Shown here: piece by piece, positions 43,801 through 55,512 of the stretch
Position numbering within the stretch: the stretch's first letter is position 1
How the letters are laid out: each line of letters starts with the position of its first letter
DNA from: Taudactylus pleione
Taxonomy: Eukaryota; Chordata; Amphibia; Anura; Myobatrachidae
DNA: 64,000 bases
Assembly (NCBI GenBank): GCA_031769625.1
Contig: JAUIMM010000211.1
Location: forward strand, 10,063,001-10,127,000
Reading direction: 5' to 3'
Translations under genes and position numbers: made by a program
Notes under the pieces: model-generated
The model's input: only the letters and a program-made list of their open reading frames with translations
The model's database searches: none
Told to the model about the DNA's origin: nothing

Positions 43801-45330
43801 TGTGCGCAGTAGCCGCACGTGCATCAACAAAGTAGTGCCAAGCGTGCGCCTGTGTCATAAGTAAAGGGCCGGCTGGCTTGACCGTTAAAGGGTGCTGTAA
43901 CCCCCAAAGTACACTCCAAACCAAATAAAAAAATATTTTCCGTGTTTGTGAATTGTGTGCGCACTAGCCGCACGTGCATCAACAAAGTAGTGCCAAGCGT
44001 GCGCCTGTGTCATAAGTAAAGGACCGGCTGGCTTGACCGTTAAAGGGTGCTGTAACCCCCAAAGTACACTCCAAACCAAATAAAAAAATATTTTCCGTGT
44101 TTGTGAATTGTGTGCGCAGTAGCCGCACGTGCATCAACAAAGTAGTGCCAAGCGTGCGCCTGTGTCATAAGTAAAGGGCTGGCTGGCTTGACCGTTAAAG
44201 GGTGCTGTAACCCCCAAAGTACACTCCAAACCAAATAAAAAAATATTTTCCGTGTTTGTGAATTGTGTGCGCAGTAGCCGCACGTGCATCAACAAAGTAG
44301 TGCCAAGCGTGCGCCTGTGTCATAAGTAAAGGGCCGGCTGGCTTGACCGTTAAAGGGTGCTGTAACCCCCAAAGTACACTCCAAACCAAATAAAAAAATA
44401 TTTTCCGTGTTTGTGAATTGTGTGCGCAGTAGCCGCACGTGCATCAACAAAGTAGTGCCAAGCGTGCGCCTGTGTCATAAGTAAAGGGCCAGCTTGCTTG
44501 ACCGTTAAAGGGTGCTGTAACCCCCAAAGTACACTCCAAACCAAATAAAAAAATATTTTCCGTGTTTGTGAATTGTGTGCGCAGTAGCCGCACGTGCATC
44601 AACAAAGTAGTGCCAAGCGTGCGCCTGTGTCATAAGTAAAGGACCGGCTGGCTTGACCGTTAAAGGGTGCTGTAACCCCCAAAGTACACTCCAAACCAAA
44701 TAAAAAAATATTTTCCGTGTTTGTGAATTGTGTGCGCAGTAGCCGCACGTGCATCAACAAAGTAGTGCCAAGCGTGCGCCTGTGTCATAAGTAAAGGGCC
44801 GGCTGGCTTGACCGTTAAAGGGTGCTGTAACCCCCAAAGTACACTCCAAACCAAATAAAAAAATATTTTCTGTGTTTGTGAATTGTGTGCGCAGTAGCCG
44901 CACGTGCATCAACAAAGTAGTGCCAAGTGTGCGCCTGTGTCATAAGTAAAGGGCCGGCTGGCTTGACTGTTAAAGGGTGCTGTAACCCCCAAAGTACACT
45001 CCAAACCAAATAAAAAAATATTTTCTGTGTTTGTGAATTGTATGCGCAGTAGCCGCACGTGCATCAACAAAGTAGTGCCAAGCGTGCGCCTGTGTCATAA
45101 GTAAAGGGCCGGCGGGCTTGACCGTTAAAGGGTGCTGTAACCCCCAAAGTACAGTCCAAACCAAATAAAAACATTTTTTCTGTGTTTGTGAATTGTGTGC
45201 GCAGTAGCCACACGTGCATCAACAAAGGAGCAGCGCCAAGCGTGCGCCTGTGTCCCATAAGTAAAGAGCCGGCTGGCTCATTTCTTAAAGGGTGGTGTAA
45301 CCCTCAAAGTGCACTACTCTCCAGCAAAAA
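40806..45330. repeat. 155-bp satellite array in hAT2 leader, about 29 units
   Basis: Near-identical 155-bp monomers (AATATTTTCCGTGTTTGTG; GCCGCACGTGCATCAAC; GGCCGGCTGGCTTGACCG). Higher-order structure: a variant monomer with GTCAGAAAGTAAAAGGCAGG recurs near 41682, 42301 and 43542 (steps of about 620 and 1241 bp), and another with CGCACTAGCC near 42719 and 43960 (step 1241). The 1241-bp block equals eight monomers. Repeated 64-residue minus frames and 77-residue plus frames have no independent meaning. Confidence 0.95.
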
Positions 45331-45397
45331 TAAAAAAATATTTTCTGTGTTTGTGTGCGCCTTAGCCGCACGTATATATCAAATCGATATAACATAA

Positions 45398-48251
45398 ATG
45401 GAGGACCAAACTTTCTCCGATAAAAATAAAATAGAGAAAGATCAAGAACCACTTCCTCCTAGTGCTGAAGCTGCTCCCACTAGTCATGACATAGATGATA
45501 ACATGCCAGCAACGTTGTCTGCCAAGGCCGATGCCCAATGTCATAGTAGAGGGCACTTACAATCCCAAATGGCAAAATTCAGGAAAATGACCTTGAAAAA
45601 AACATTTAAATCATCTGAAGAGAAACGTAAACTTTCCAATATGCCATTTACGACACGGAGTGGCAAGGAATAGCTAAGGTCTTTCCCTATGTTCATGACT
45701 AGTGGTTCAGCTTCACATGACGATGGAAGCCCTCCTCCCACTAAAAAAATCAAAAGAGTTAAGCTGGCAAAAGCACAGCGAAGAACTGTGCGTTCTAAGA
45801 AGATATCACAAATCCCCAAGGAGAGTCCAAGTGTGGTGGTGGTTGCGTTTCCTGACCTTCCCAGCACTGGACGGGAAGAGGTGGCTCTTTCCACAATTTG
45901 CACGCCCCCTGCAAGTGCCGAAAGGAGCACCCACAGTCCACTTGCTGATATGTAAATTGAAGATGTCACTGTTGAAGTACAACAGAATGAGGATACTGGT
46001 GTAGGTGGCGCTGAGGAGGAAGTTGGTGAGGAGGATTCTGATGGTGATGTGTTTTGTTTAAATCAGGCTCCGGAGGAGACAGTTGTTGTCCGTGGGATGA
46101 AAAAGCCCATCACGGTCATGCCTGGGCAGAAGACCAAACATTCCACCTCTTTGGTAATATTTCTATCCAAATCCGGACAACAACTGTCTTACCATATGTA
46201 CCATATGTAAAAGAGAAATAAGTAGGGGTAGGGACGTTAACCACCTAGGAACATCCTCCCTTAAACGGCACCTGCAGCGCGTTCATAAAAAGTTACTGTC
46301 AAGTTCAGAAACTTTGGCTAAGACCGGAAGCAGTCCAGGGACACCTAAATCCCGTTGTCCTGTTGTATCCAAGCTCCTGCAAACCACACTGTCAACTCCC
46401 TCCTCGTCAATTTCCTCCTTAGTCAGGGTCGGAAGTAGTCCTGCAGGCCATGTCATTGGCATGACTGACTCTCCTATCCGGGATCCTGCATTGCTACGCC
46501 TTCTGCTGCCGCTGCTGCTGCTGCTGCTGGGAGTCGTTCATCATCCCAGAGAGGAAGTAGGAACACCACTACTTTTACTAAACAATTGACCCTCCAACAG
46601 TTCTTAGCGAGGAAGATGAAGTACGACAGCAGTCATCCTGAAACAAAACGTATAACTGAGGCCTTGACTGCTATGTTGGTGTTAGACGTGCATCCGGTAT
46701 CCGCCATTAGTGCAGTGGGATTTAGACAATTGATGGAGGTAGTGTGTCCCCGGTTCCAAATCCCATCTAGATTCCACTTCACTAGGCAGGCGATACCGAG
46801 ACTGTACAGAAACGTCAGAAAAAGTGTCCTCAGGGTCCTGAAAAATGCCGTTGTACCCAATGTCCACTTAACCATGGACATGTGGACAAGTGGAACAGGG
46901 CAGACTAAGGACTATATGACTGTGACAGCCCACTGGGTAGATGTATCACCTTACGCAGCAACTGCAGCAGCGTCACCAGTAGCAGCATCTCAGAAACGCC
47001 AGCTCGTTCCAAGGCAGGCTACGCTGTGTATCACCGGTTTCAGTAAGAGGCACACCGCCGACAACCTCTTAGAGAAACTGAGGGAATTCATCGCCCAGTG
47101 GCTTACCCCACTTAGACTCTCCTGGGAATTTGTGATATCTGACAACGCCACCAATATTGTGCGGGCATTACATCTGGGCAAATTCCAGCACGTCCCATGT
47201 TTTGCTCACACAATAAACTTGGTGGTGCAGAATTTTCTGAAAAGCGACAGGGGCGTGCAGGAGACGCTTTGGGTGGCCCGAAAAATTTCTGGCCACTTTC
47301 GCCATTCAGCGACTGCGTGCCGAAGACTGGAGCGCCAGCAAACACTCTTGAACCTGCCCCACCATCACCTGAAGCAAGAGGTTGTGACGCGGTGGAACTC
47401 AACCCTCTATATGCTTCAGAGGATGGAGGAGCAGCAAAAGGCCATACAAGCCTATACATCCACCTATGACATAGGCAAAAGAGGGGGTATGCACCTGACT
47501 CAAGCGCAGTGGAGAATGATTTCCGTGTTGTGCAAGGTTCTCCAGCCCTTCGAACTTGCCACACGTGAAGTCAGTTCAGACACTGCCAGCTTGAGTCAGG
47601 TCATTACCCTCATCAGGCTTTTGCAGAAGCAGCTGGAGAAAGTGAAGGAGGAGCTAAGATGTTTTGCATGTGGGACTTGTGGATGAAGCCCTTGATTCGC
47701 TTTGCCAGGATTCCAGGGTGGTCAATCTGTTGAAATCAGACCACTACATTTTGGCCACCGTGCTCGATCCTAGGTTTAAAGCCTATGTGGTGTCTCTCTT
47801 TCCGGCCGACACAAGCCTGCAGAGGTGCAAAGACCTGCTGGTGAACACACTGTCAGCTGAAGCAGAACGTGACACGTCAACAGCTCCTTCTTCATTTTCT
47901 CCCGCAACTGGGGCTGCCAGGAAAAAACTTAGCTATCCTAAGCAACCCGCTGGCGGTGATGCAGGGCAGGCAGGACCAAGTTTGGACATCTGGTCTGGAC
48001 TGAAGGACCTGGCAACAATTTCTGACATGTCTACTGTCACTGCATATGATACTGTCACCATTGACAGAATGGTGGAGGATTACATCGGTGACAGCATCCA
48101 AGTAGGCATGTCAGACAGTCTGTACCTGTACTGGCAGGAAAAAGAGGCAATTTGGAGGCCCCTGTACAAACTGGCTCTATTTTACCTGAGTTGCCCCCCC
48201 TCCAGTGTGTACTCCGAAAGAGTGTTTAGTGCAGCCGGGAACCTTGTCAGT
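45398..48251 (+). pseudogene. hAT transposase with BED finger (hAT2 copy)
   Basis: Same protein as hAT1 with different damage. ATG at 45398; stop at 45671-45673; stop at about 45953-45955; a 5-base deletion near 46157 at the start of the BED finger, which otherwise keeps both His of LKRHLQRVHKK; open core from 46586 to about 47660, with the first catalytic Asp (MDMWTS, about 46876), the second in VISDNATNIVRAL (codon about 47141-47143), CFAHTINLVV and TRWNSTLYML; a frameshift near 47661 where sequence is missing relative to hAT1; then a frame 47664-48299 with VLDPRFKAYVVSLFPAD and the beginning of the hATC domain, cut after SAAGNLVS at 48251. Not functional. The last 16 residues of that frame are not transposase. 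Confidence 0.92.
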
Positions 48252-48525
48252 GCTGAACCTGTAGGCAGTGCTGCGCATGCGCTGGTTTTACAGATGTAAC
48301 AGCGCATGCGCAGCACTGTTTCCAGATGCGATAATGTAGTGTAGAGAGGGAAAAGTATCTATTTCCCGAAAAGCTGTCATCGCAAAAATGACAGCTTTTC
48401 GGAATAGATACTTATGGAGAGGTGGAATGATGAATTCCACCTATAATTAGCTAGAACTCCATGAGAGTTCTAAAGCTAATTATCTCCAGAGAATTTTTAA
48501 GTTTAATGAATAGGCCCCCAATCAC
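48252..48525. mobile_element. Serial-hairpin MITE fragment (third family)
   Basis: Consecutive hairpins: CAGTGCTGCGCATGCGCTG/CAGCGCATGCGCAGCACTG (48265-48318); ATCTATT then GAAAAGCTGTCAT/ATGACAGCTTTTC; GGTGGAAT/ATTCCACC; ATAATTAGCT then AGAACTC/GAGTTCT then AGCTAATTAT. Right end TTAATGAATAGGCCCCC. The left end is not seen, because the fragment abuts hAT2. Confidence 0.7.
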
Positions 48526-49497
48526 AGAGTTTACAAGAACACTGGAGTTCTGCAAGAGCTAAAGTAACACACAGGGATTTAGCATGGGAGCTAATATAAG
48601 TAGCACTGGTGGTCAGCGTGAGGGCTGCAGCAACAAACTGTAGGATCTTCTTGGGAAACACCAGAGAGCATAATAATCACAGGAACAGCAAAGTTGAACA
48701 GAGTTTCCTGTTCCTGGAGTCAGACTTAAATACCACTGGGCAGCTGGTCATTGGATCAGAGGATCAGCTGAGTGACCACAGGACTACCATTGGGAGAGAC
48801 TAGTCAGGTGATATGGACCAACATGGCTGCGCCCATGCCCGGCACCCCAGAAACCAGGATGCACGCATGAAAGCCCTAGCAGACACCGGGGAGAATACTC
48901 AGACACCACTCACCTCCACTCCCAACGACTGAACACCTAAGCCCAAGGACGCCGGCGCGGAGGTGAGTAGCGGCCGATTTCCAGGCCGCATCCTGACAAT
49001 CCCCTTTGCCAAGAAACTTAGATGAATTAGAACATTTCCCCTTTTTAAAAAAAGGGATATCTTCATAGATGGATTAAGAATTTGGGGGCCATGGGGCACT
49101 TAAGAATGGGGGCCCCCTATTGTCGAAAAATGAAGAGCATAGTGGTATCATGCCCAAAAGAGTCCCGGAGGAGGGGCAAGCTGCCATGAAGAAATTGCAA
49201 ATCAATCGCTAATACATTGCACTCTCTGCTGGTGATCAGCCATTGCAGCGACAGCTGGCCCCCAAGGGCCTCGTTCACCTAATGAGTAATGATGATCCAT
49301 CTCTGGGCCTGGGAAGGGGGAACTTGAGCGGGCACTTGCCCCCCTGAGCAGCCCCCTTAATCCGATTATGGATCTCCTAATATCCTATGTTGTCAAGGGG
49401 TTGAGACAAAGATACTTTGGGGTCCTCACCTATATATGCTTCACTACTAAGATAATTCTAATGGTGCTTCTTTTTTCACCTATGATTCTTTAGTTTT
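48526..49497. other. No gene; remnant of a GGGGGCC-type element at about 49070-49385
   Basis: GATTAAGAATTTGGGGGCC near 49070 and TTAATCCGATTATGGATC near 49360 recall the 63100-63538 element ends, strongly decayed. Rest unexplained. Confidence 0.4.
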
Positions 49498-49525
49498 TAT
49501 ATATATAAATATATAAATAAATATA

Positions 49526-49581
<56 letters not shown>
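49498..49581. repeat. (TA)n microsatellite
   Basis: About 80 bp of TA with a short (TG)n interruption. Confidence 0.92.
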
Positions 49582-49583
<2 letters not shown>

Positions 49584-50168
49584 AAATGTTCTTATTTAAC
49601 GGATGGAGTAGGGTGATTGTCTTGATTATATTGTACATCCCTGTCCATCAGCCTGTTTTTCTTTTCATATCTATCCCAGTAGGCACTGACTGGGTACCAT
49701 TTGCGAGTAGCTATTATATGGGAGCCCATTACTATTGTCACTTTGATGGACAGTATTTGATCTGCAGTAAAAGGAATGACCAGTCGGCCGGCGTTGGCAG
49801 ATTAATCTGAGCACTTTGCTGTTTGCAGGGTGTAAGTGATAAAACACACAGCACATTGTCTATTGAATTACACGGCTCTGGAAGGTATGATGAAGCTCTG
49901 TAATCACCCGGACAGGTACCTGGCACTTCTATTTTTATGTACGACCAGTATAATCTAATTGCTGACTTATGAGAGAGCAAGGCAGAGGGCCCTGTCCTCC
50001 TTAGTGTCTATATTTAATTCCACCGAACAAATCCTTTGAGGTAGAAGAACGGGAGGGTTTGCCTCGGAGTTATGTACAGACACTAAGCTGACTTTTCATT
50101 TAGATTCGTGGTACGCCTACTGACAGAGGTATAAACAGAGCCAGTGTTTGGGGCGTTCTAGCAGATAA
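49582..50168. other. Unique-looking spacer
   Basis: No gene supported. A plus frame through 49680-49810 is open but begins in the microsatellite. Confidence 0.4.
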
Positions 50169-50483
50169 CTAGAGATCAACAAAGTTGCTGCAAATTAAAT
50201 TTTGCAGAGGTGCCCAGCGGGCGATACAATATTCAGGTTTTCCTTGCACTTCACAATTCTGTGGCGTGTTTGTAAAATCCACGTTATACTCTTTGCAGAA
50301 CTTGTTGTCAGGAAATGGTGCCGGGACAATAAAGTTGTCAATTGATTGTGCTCTGTGGTTGGACTGTATAGGAGGAAATACTGTATGTTCGGAAAAAGGA
50401 TAATTCCTGTTAGGGAAACATATGAAATTGATCAACCGAATGCAGACTGAGATGACAATCCCACGGAACAGATAGAGTTCCAT
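50169..50483 (-). CDS. Unrecognised 104-residue ORF with secretory-like N-terminus (candidate exon)
   Basis: I do not recognise this protein. From ATG 50483 (context AAAATGG, with A at -3 and G at +4) it opens MELYLFRGIVISVCIRLINF, a hydrophobic stretch that could be a signal peptide or anchor, followed by a polar region with four Cys in the C-terminal half (KFCKEYN, NCEVQGKPEYCIARWAP, ICSN). It is one of the few frames in the window not inside an identified repeat and has no low-complexity bias. No clear splice donor follows; the frame ends at TAG near 50169. It may be chance, a young gene or an exon of a gene outside the window. Confidence 0.25.
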   Translation of the reverse strand: MELYLFRGIVISVCIRLINFICFPNRNYPFSEHTVFPPIQSNHRAQSIDNFIVPAPFPDNKFCKEYNVDFTNTPQNCEVQGKPEYCIARWAPLQNLICSNFVDL

Positions 50484-50504
50484 TTTATATAAGTGTTCTT
50501 ATGC

Positions 50505-50645
50505 TTAGGAGAGTGATAAAGTACCAACCAATCAGCTCCTGTCATTTTACAGGTTGTTTGAGAAATGGTAGTTAGGAGCTGATTAGTTGGCACTTTATCA
50601 CTCTCCACTTAATCACTCTGTAAAGCTTAGTACATTCCCCCCCCT
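50505..50645. mobile_element. Small palindromic MITE
   Basis: GATAAAGTACCAACCAATCA/TGATTAGTTGGCACTTTATC form the halves. Related to 35052-35228. Left end truncated near the ORF start. Confidence 0.7.
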
Positions 50646-50725
50646 GGCTGTCTGTTAGGGGTCTATTTAGTAAGACGGGAATAATCATTTTACTGGAAAA
50701 AGCCCTTTTCTCACCTTCTCTCAAT

Positions 50726-51637
50726 GGGCTCTATTTACTACAATCCGCATTGGTAATGCAGATTGTAGTGTGATATTACCGACTGAATTCGCAAAAATTC
50801 AGGCAATATCACAGGGATTTACTACAAATCCCTTGCAGGAACAGAGCTTGCGATAAAGCTCTGTCCCTGCGAATCCCCCTCGGAGCCTTATCAAGGTATT
50901 TTCGCAAAAAATACCGTGATTAAGTGCCCGCGCATGCGCCGACCGGTCGCCGCTGCTACCCCCACCGGTGCTAAGCCCCGCCCCTGGTGCTAAGCCCCGC
51001 CCCCCACGATCACGGACCCCCCCTTAATAGCACTTACCTGCATGCTCCAGGCCTCCGGTGATGGTCTCCATTCCTCCGGTCAGGTGATCTCCCATACTGC
51101 ACAGGGGCCTGATGACCTGGCCGCAGTGCACTGTGGGAGACCAGCTGACCGGAGGGGAGACATCACCGGAGGCCCAATCACCGGTCCCTGGAGTCAGGTA
51201 AGTAATTTTTTTTCACTATTTTTTTTTTCTTTTTTTTACTGTAATCAGCTTGCGGTCTGTTTAGACCACACAGCTGATTACTGGGACCGACTCCCGGCTC
51301 TGCTCTCTCCGTTACAGCAGGGCAGGAGTCCGGTAACGGGGGGAGACCCTGGATAACGCCACCACCAGGTGGCGTTATTATCACAGGGCTTTCCCCGATA
51401 TTTTTTCACATTTTATTTTTAGTAACTCTGGTCGGATCACATTTTCCATTACAATTATGGGAAATGCGATCTGCTTTACTAAAAATAAGTGATAATTAGG
51501 GGTTGGAGTAGAATTTTATGAATTCTACTCCAATTGCCCTGTAATAACTACAGGTGATACTAAAATAATGTGAAAAGGGTGTGAAAACACCTTTTTTCAC
51601 TTTATTTTAGTAAAAATAATGTTAATAAATAGAGCCC
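50726..51637. mobile_element. Serial-hairpin MITE, family 2, copy 1 (912 bp, TSD AAT)
   Basis: Ends GGGCTCTATTTACTACAA and TTAATAAATAGAGCCC, flanked by AAT (50723-50725, 51638-51640). Hairpins include GTGATATT/AATATCAC (50770-50812), AGGGATTT/AAATCCCT, ACAGAGCTT/AAGCTCTGT, a 160-bp inverted block (about 51032-51203) bounded by outward splice-donor consensus sites, AACGCCAC/GTGGCGTT, GGAGTAGAATT/AATTCTACTCC, and AAAAGGGTGT/ACACCTTTTT. Non-coding. Confidence 0.85.
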
Positions 51638-51640
51638 AAT

Positions 51641-52685
51641 GTATTAAATGGTTTATCTCAGAGAGAACAGATATATCTCCAGTACTCACTAATTTGGCCC
51701 CATTTGCTGTCATCTGGGGGCGTAACTAGCGATGTGTGGCCTGTGCCGTCACACAGGGCCCGGGGGGGGGGGGCACCGTTCCTGCCCCACGACCAGGGCT
51801 ATAGAGAGCCGAATTGCGTCCCAATATTTTTCAGGGTGTGTGGCCTGATCCCGCGAGGAGAGGACACCCCTTTAGGACAAAAACAAAGAAAAAATGGTAT
51901 TGCGGCGCTAAGTGTTGAACAGGGGTGCTCTGTAAACCCCTCAGCCAGGGGCAAAGGTGGTTGGCGTTCAGTGTGATCACTCCCCCTGTCCCCACACAGG
52001 CAGAGGAGACTGTACCCACTGCAGACCAGCACACATCAGCATGTGCTGGGCTGGGGAGAGAGGAGGGAGAGGGGGACAAGTAACTGGGGGGGTGACAGCG
52101 CACCTTGAATTGCTATGTTTAAAATTTTAATAACTTTCAATAGACAAGCCATTGGTTTAATCCTTTATATAAGAATTTGGTTATAGGAAGCGATGAAGAA
52201 AAACGTGCCTGTAATGAGGCGATCACAGGATGTATATGACACAGAGGAGTCAGCGCTACGCTTCCTATCTAATTATCATTTTGAAACATTTCCATCAAAC
52301 GTCTCTGTTGCAGTCACAGGTTCTCTCTTCATCTGATACAGCAATAAATTGGTGTGAAAGCTGTTAGAAGGAGAAGAGAGAGTGCCTACATGTCAATTAA
52401 AATGAGTCATCTCCGAAATACTTTGCTGTCTTGTTGCATTAGATCAGACGGCACAAGGAAGAGCACAGCCAAACTCGCATGTGAGGGAGGAAAGCAAAGT
52501 CTTTGTATGATTCATTATGCACCGTCGCCTGAAAGTTTACCCCAACTCACAACAACAGCAGAAAAACTTGGCAACTTTCTCCCATAAAACCAGAACCTTT
52601 ATTGTAAAAAGAATTTAAGCAAAAGAACATGAGTTACTTCATTTGTGCTATTATGGGGGATGTAGTCACACCCTGGCACATAGGA
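51641..52685. other. Decayed hAT-like fragment (51715-52090) and spacer
   Basis: GGGGGCGTAACTAGCGATG at 51716 resembles the left end of the 3577 element. No right end was found. 52090-52685 shows no feature. Confidence 0.45.
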
Positions 52686-54165
52686 TGCCAGAGATTAGAA
52701 TACCAGCGCCGGAATCCCGTCACCTGTCACAATTCCGATGCCACCATCCCGCTGGGATCCCCAAGGTAAGTAGTGTGGGGACTGGTAGGGTTAGGCACTA
52801 GGGGGAGGGTTAGTGACTAGGGGGAGTGTTAGGCACTAGGGGGGAGGGTTAGTGACTAGGGGGAGGGTTAGGCACTAGGTCGAGGGTTAGTGACTAGGGG
52901 GAGGGTTAGGCACTAGGAGGGAGGATTAGTGACTAGGGGGAGAGTTAGGCACTAGGGGGGAGGGTTAGGCACTAGGGGGAGGGTTAGTGACTAGGGGGAG
53001 GGTTAGGCACTAGGGGGAGGGTTAGGCACTAGGGGGGAGGGTTAGGCACTAGGGGAGGGTTAGGGATAGGTACTAGGGGAGGATTAGGCACTAGGGGGAG
53101 GATTAGGCACTAGGGAGAGGGTTAGTGACTAGGGGGAGGGTTAGGCACTAGGGGGGAGGGTTAGGCACTAGAGGGGAGGGTTATGGTTAGGCACTAGAGG
53201 GAAGGGTTAGGCACTAGGGGGGAGGGTTAGGCACTAGGGGGGAGGGTTAGGCACTAGAGTGAAGGGTTAGGCACTAGAGGGAAGGGTTAGGCACTAGGGG
53301 GAAGGTTAGGCAGTAGAGGGGAGGGTTAGGCACTAGACGATAAGGTTAGGCACTAGGGTGGAGGGTTAGGCACTAGAGGGGGGGTTAGGCACTAGAGGGG
53401 AGGGTTTGGCACTAGATGGAAAGGTTAGGCAATAGATGGAAAGGTTAGGCACAAGAGGGGAGGGTTTGGCACAAGGGGGGATGGTTAGGCACTAGGGGGG
53501 AGGGTTAGGCACTAGAGGGGAGGGTTAGGCACTAGAGGGGAGGGTTTGGCACTACAGGGGAAAGGTTAGGCACTAGGGGGAGGGTTAGGCACTAGAGGGG
53601 AGGGTTAGGCACTAGAGGCGAAAGGTTAGGCACTAGGGGGAGGGTTAGGCACTAGAGGGGAGGGTTAGGCACTAGATGGAAAGGTTAGGCACTAGGGGGG
53701 AGGGTTAGGCACTAGAGGGAAGGGTTAGGCACTAGAGGGGAAAGGTTAGGCACTAGAGGGGAGGGTTTGGCACTAGAGGGGAAAGGTTAGGCACTAGGGG
53801 AGAGGGTTGGGCACTAGAGGGGAGGGTTAGGCACTAGAGGGGAAAGGTTAGGCACTAGGGTGGAGTGTTAGGCACTAGAGGGGAGGGTTAGGCACTAGAT
53901 GGAAAGGTTAGGCACTAGGGGGAGGCTTAGGCACTAGGGTGGAGTGTTAGGCACTAGGGTGGAGGGTTAGGCACTAGAGGGAAAGGTTAGCCACTAGGGG
54001 GGAGGGTTAGCCACTAGGCAGGGAGGGTTAGGTTTAGGCACTAGGAGGGAGGTTAGGATCAGGGTGCGGGGAGGAAAGGTTAGGGGTAGGGGAAAAGTTA
54101 GGATACATACCTATAGGTGTCAGTATCCTAACTGGTGTTGTGGTTCCGAGCGCCAGCATCCTGTA
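52686..54165. mobile_element. Element carrying a telomere-like array (second copy)
   Basis: Left flank has ATGCCAGAG, CGCCGGAATCCCG and GGGATCCCCAAGG before the array; right flank has AGGTGTCAGTATCCTAAC and GCGCCAGCATCCTG after it. This resembles 27735-31130 and 62195-62600 in style. A plus-strand splice-donor consensus lies at 52764-52771. Borders uncertain. Confidence 0.45.
52785..54095. repeat. Telomere-like minisatellite, roughly 20-bp unit
   Basis: Unit GGGTTAGGCACTAGGGGGGA and variants, about 60 copies, one TTAGG per unit rather than the TTAGGGTTAG of the first array. Confidence 0.92.
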
Positions 54166-55099
54166 CCCATTCTTTTATGGAATTATTTTACTTATATTTT
54201 ACTTTATCATATTCCTTATTGAAGAGAACCTATTGCTTTCCCATATTAGATGAAACCAGTCTGTGGCAAAACCAATCATTTTATGAGAATGCAGTCCCTC
54301 CGTTCACTAGATCCCTGAGGCCGCCACTGAGCCCATGAGATCACTTCACTCCCCGCTTCTGGGTCCTTCTGCAATACTGCGCATGGATCCTGCTCCCGGA
54401 ACACTTTTGCGAGGCCACAATGGAAGTAGCTTCTGGGGACCAAGCTGTGGAATTCTTCACATTCTGGCGCTTGGGAAATGTGACATTTTTGCAGACAACA
54501 TGGAAACCCATGCCGGCTGCAGTCCCCAGTACAGACATCATGGGGATGCTTTATATGTAGACTCCGATAACGGGTGTTTTCAAGGAATATAAAGCAAATA
54601 TTTTTGATAAATGTGCCCCTTAAAGCAGCACTAAGAATAAGTACAAAACATGCTGGACTTGGCACGTAATATTAGGGCCGCTTTAAATTTTGAGGTCAAA
54701 CCTGACAAGAAACAGCAGCTTATTTATGTATATATATCCCGAGGTCTATAGTCAGATATTATACATTTTGCAATATTCTATGGGTTGTTTTTTTTTTTAA
54801 CATCTTTACAGGAGACATATGTCACATCTGTACACGTTTTTCAAGTAACAGTCCCACGCCGCCCAGAGAACCACAATCTGGTGTATATTGGCCACCTGAC
54901 CCGGCAAGCCTGGTATACAATTGAGGACCATAGCTACAATTGAGGACAGGACCATCTATCGGGCAGCTAGACTGATGCTTTGCCATGTTAGCGCTCTGTG
55001 CACTAGCAGGAGTAGGTGGTCTGGATACTACGTCTCTCATTGCATATGTCTCACATCGGCCAGGGGCACAGACACATGGGAGACAGCGCTCTCTCTCTT
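54166..55099. other. No gene seen
   Basis: Frames of up to 129 residues occur on both strands over the same bases with no domain signature. Confidence 0.45.
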
Positions 55100-55512
55100 T
55101 CTGGGCAGGATGCACTATCCTCAATTATGCAGTCAAATCCCCGAAAATGCCATTTGCAGTGGTTTGAACGGATTTCTTATATGCACCAAGCTTTCTGCAG
55201 CTTGGACACGGTGGGTAAGATTGCATTGCCCAATAGAAGCCTATGGGTTTCTTTTTGCATAGTGCTGCGAGAGGCATCCAATCGGATCCCTCCTAGCATC
55301 CCCAGCGGCGCACGCGTCTCTCTGTACCAGCCAGAGGGACTTTTGGGTCTTAAACCCGATATTCCCTCTATCACAAAGAACATCGGGAGAGCTGTCCTTT
55401 GGGCTTTAACTCGCAAATCTTCATGCATGCCGGTGTTATTAACGCCGACATGTATACGATGAGTGTTGGGATGCATCGCATGCAAAATGCGATGCCTAAT
55501 GCATCCCACCCT
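55100..55512. mobile_element. MITE with GGATGCA/TGCATCC ends, copy 1
   Basis: GGATGCACTATCCTC at left, ATGCATCCCACCC at right. Interior words CCGAAAATGC, ATGCACCAAGC, TAGAAGCCTAT and GGCATCC are shared with 59809-60202. Non-coding. Confidence 0.6.

Larger units (their letters stand above)
40190..48251 (+). mobile_element. hAT2: 3'-truncated hAT transposon with satellite-expanded leader
   Basis: Begins TAGGGGTGAGCGGGTTCGG, the same left TIR as hAT1, and follows hAT1 through promoter, leader and transposase until AACCTTGTCAG at 48251, where similarity stops and a hairpin MITE fragment begins. The right TIR and TSD are missing. Length is inflated by the 155-bp array (40806-45330) and a 68-bp array (40435-40735). 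Confidence 0.92.

Noticed and set aside
41247..45258. A family of repeated 64-residue minus-strand proteins
   Set aside because: They recur at the 155-bp satellite period, cross monomer borders and shift frame because 155 is not divisible by three. They are shadows of the tandem repeat.
52785..54095. CRISPR-like array
   Set aside because: Units are about 20 bp with no unique spacers and no cas genes; the genome is eukaryotic. It is a minisatellite.
54921..55462. Host genes in overlapping frames of 113 and 148 residues
   Set aside because: Both cross the GGATGCA MITE, overlap each other in different phases and show no domain.
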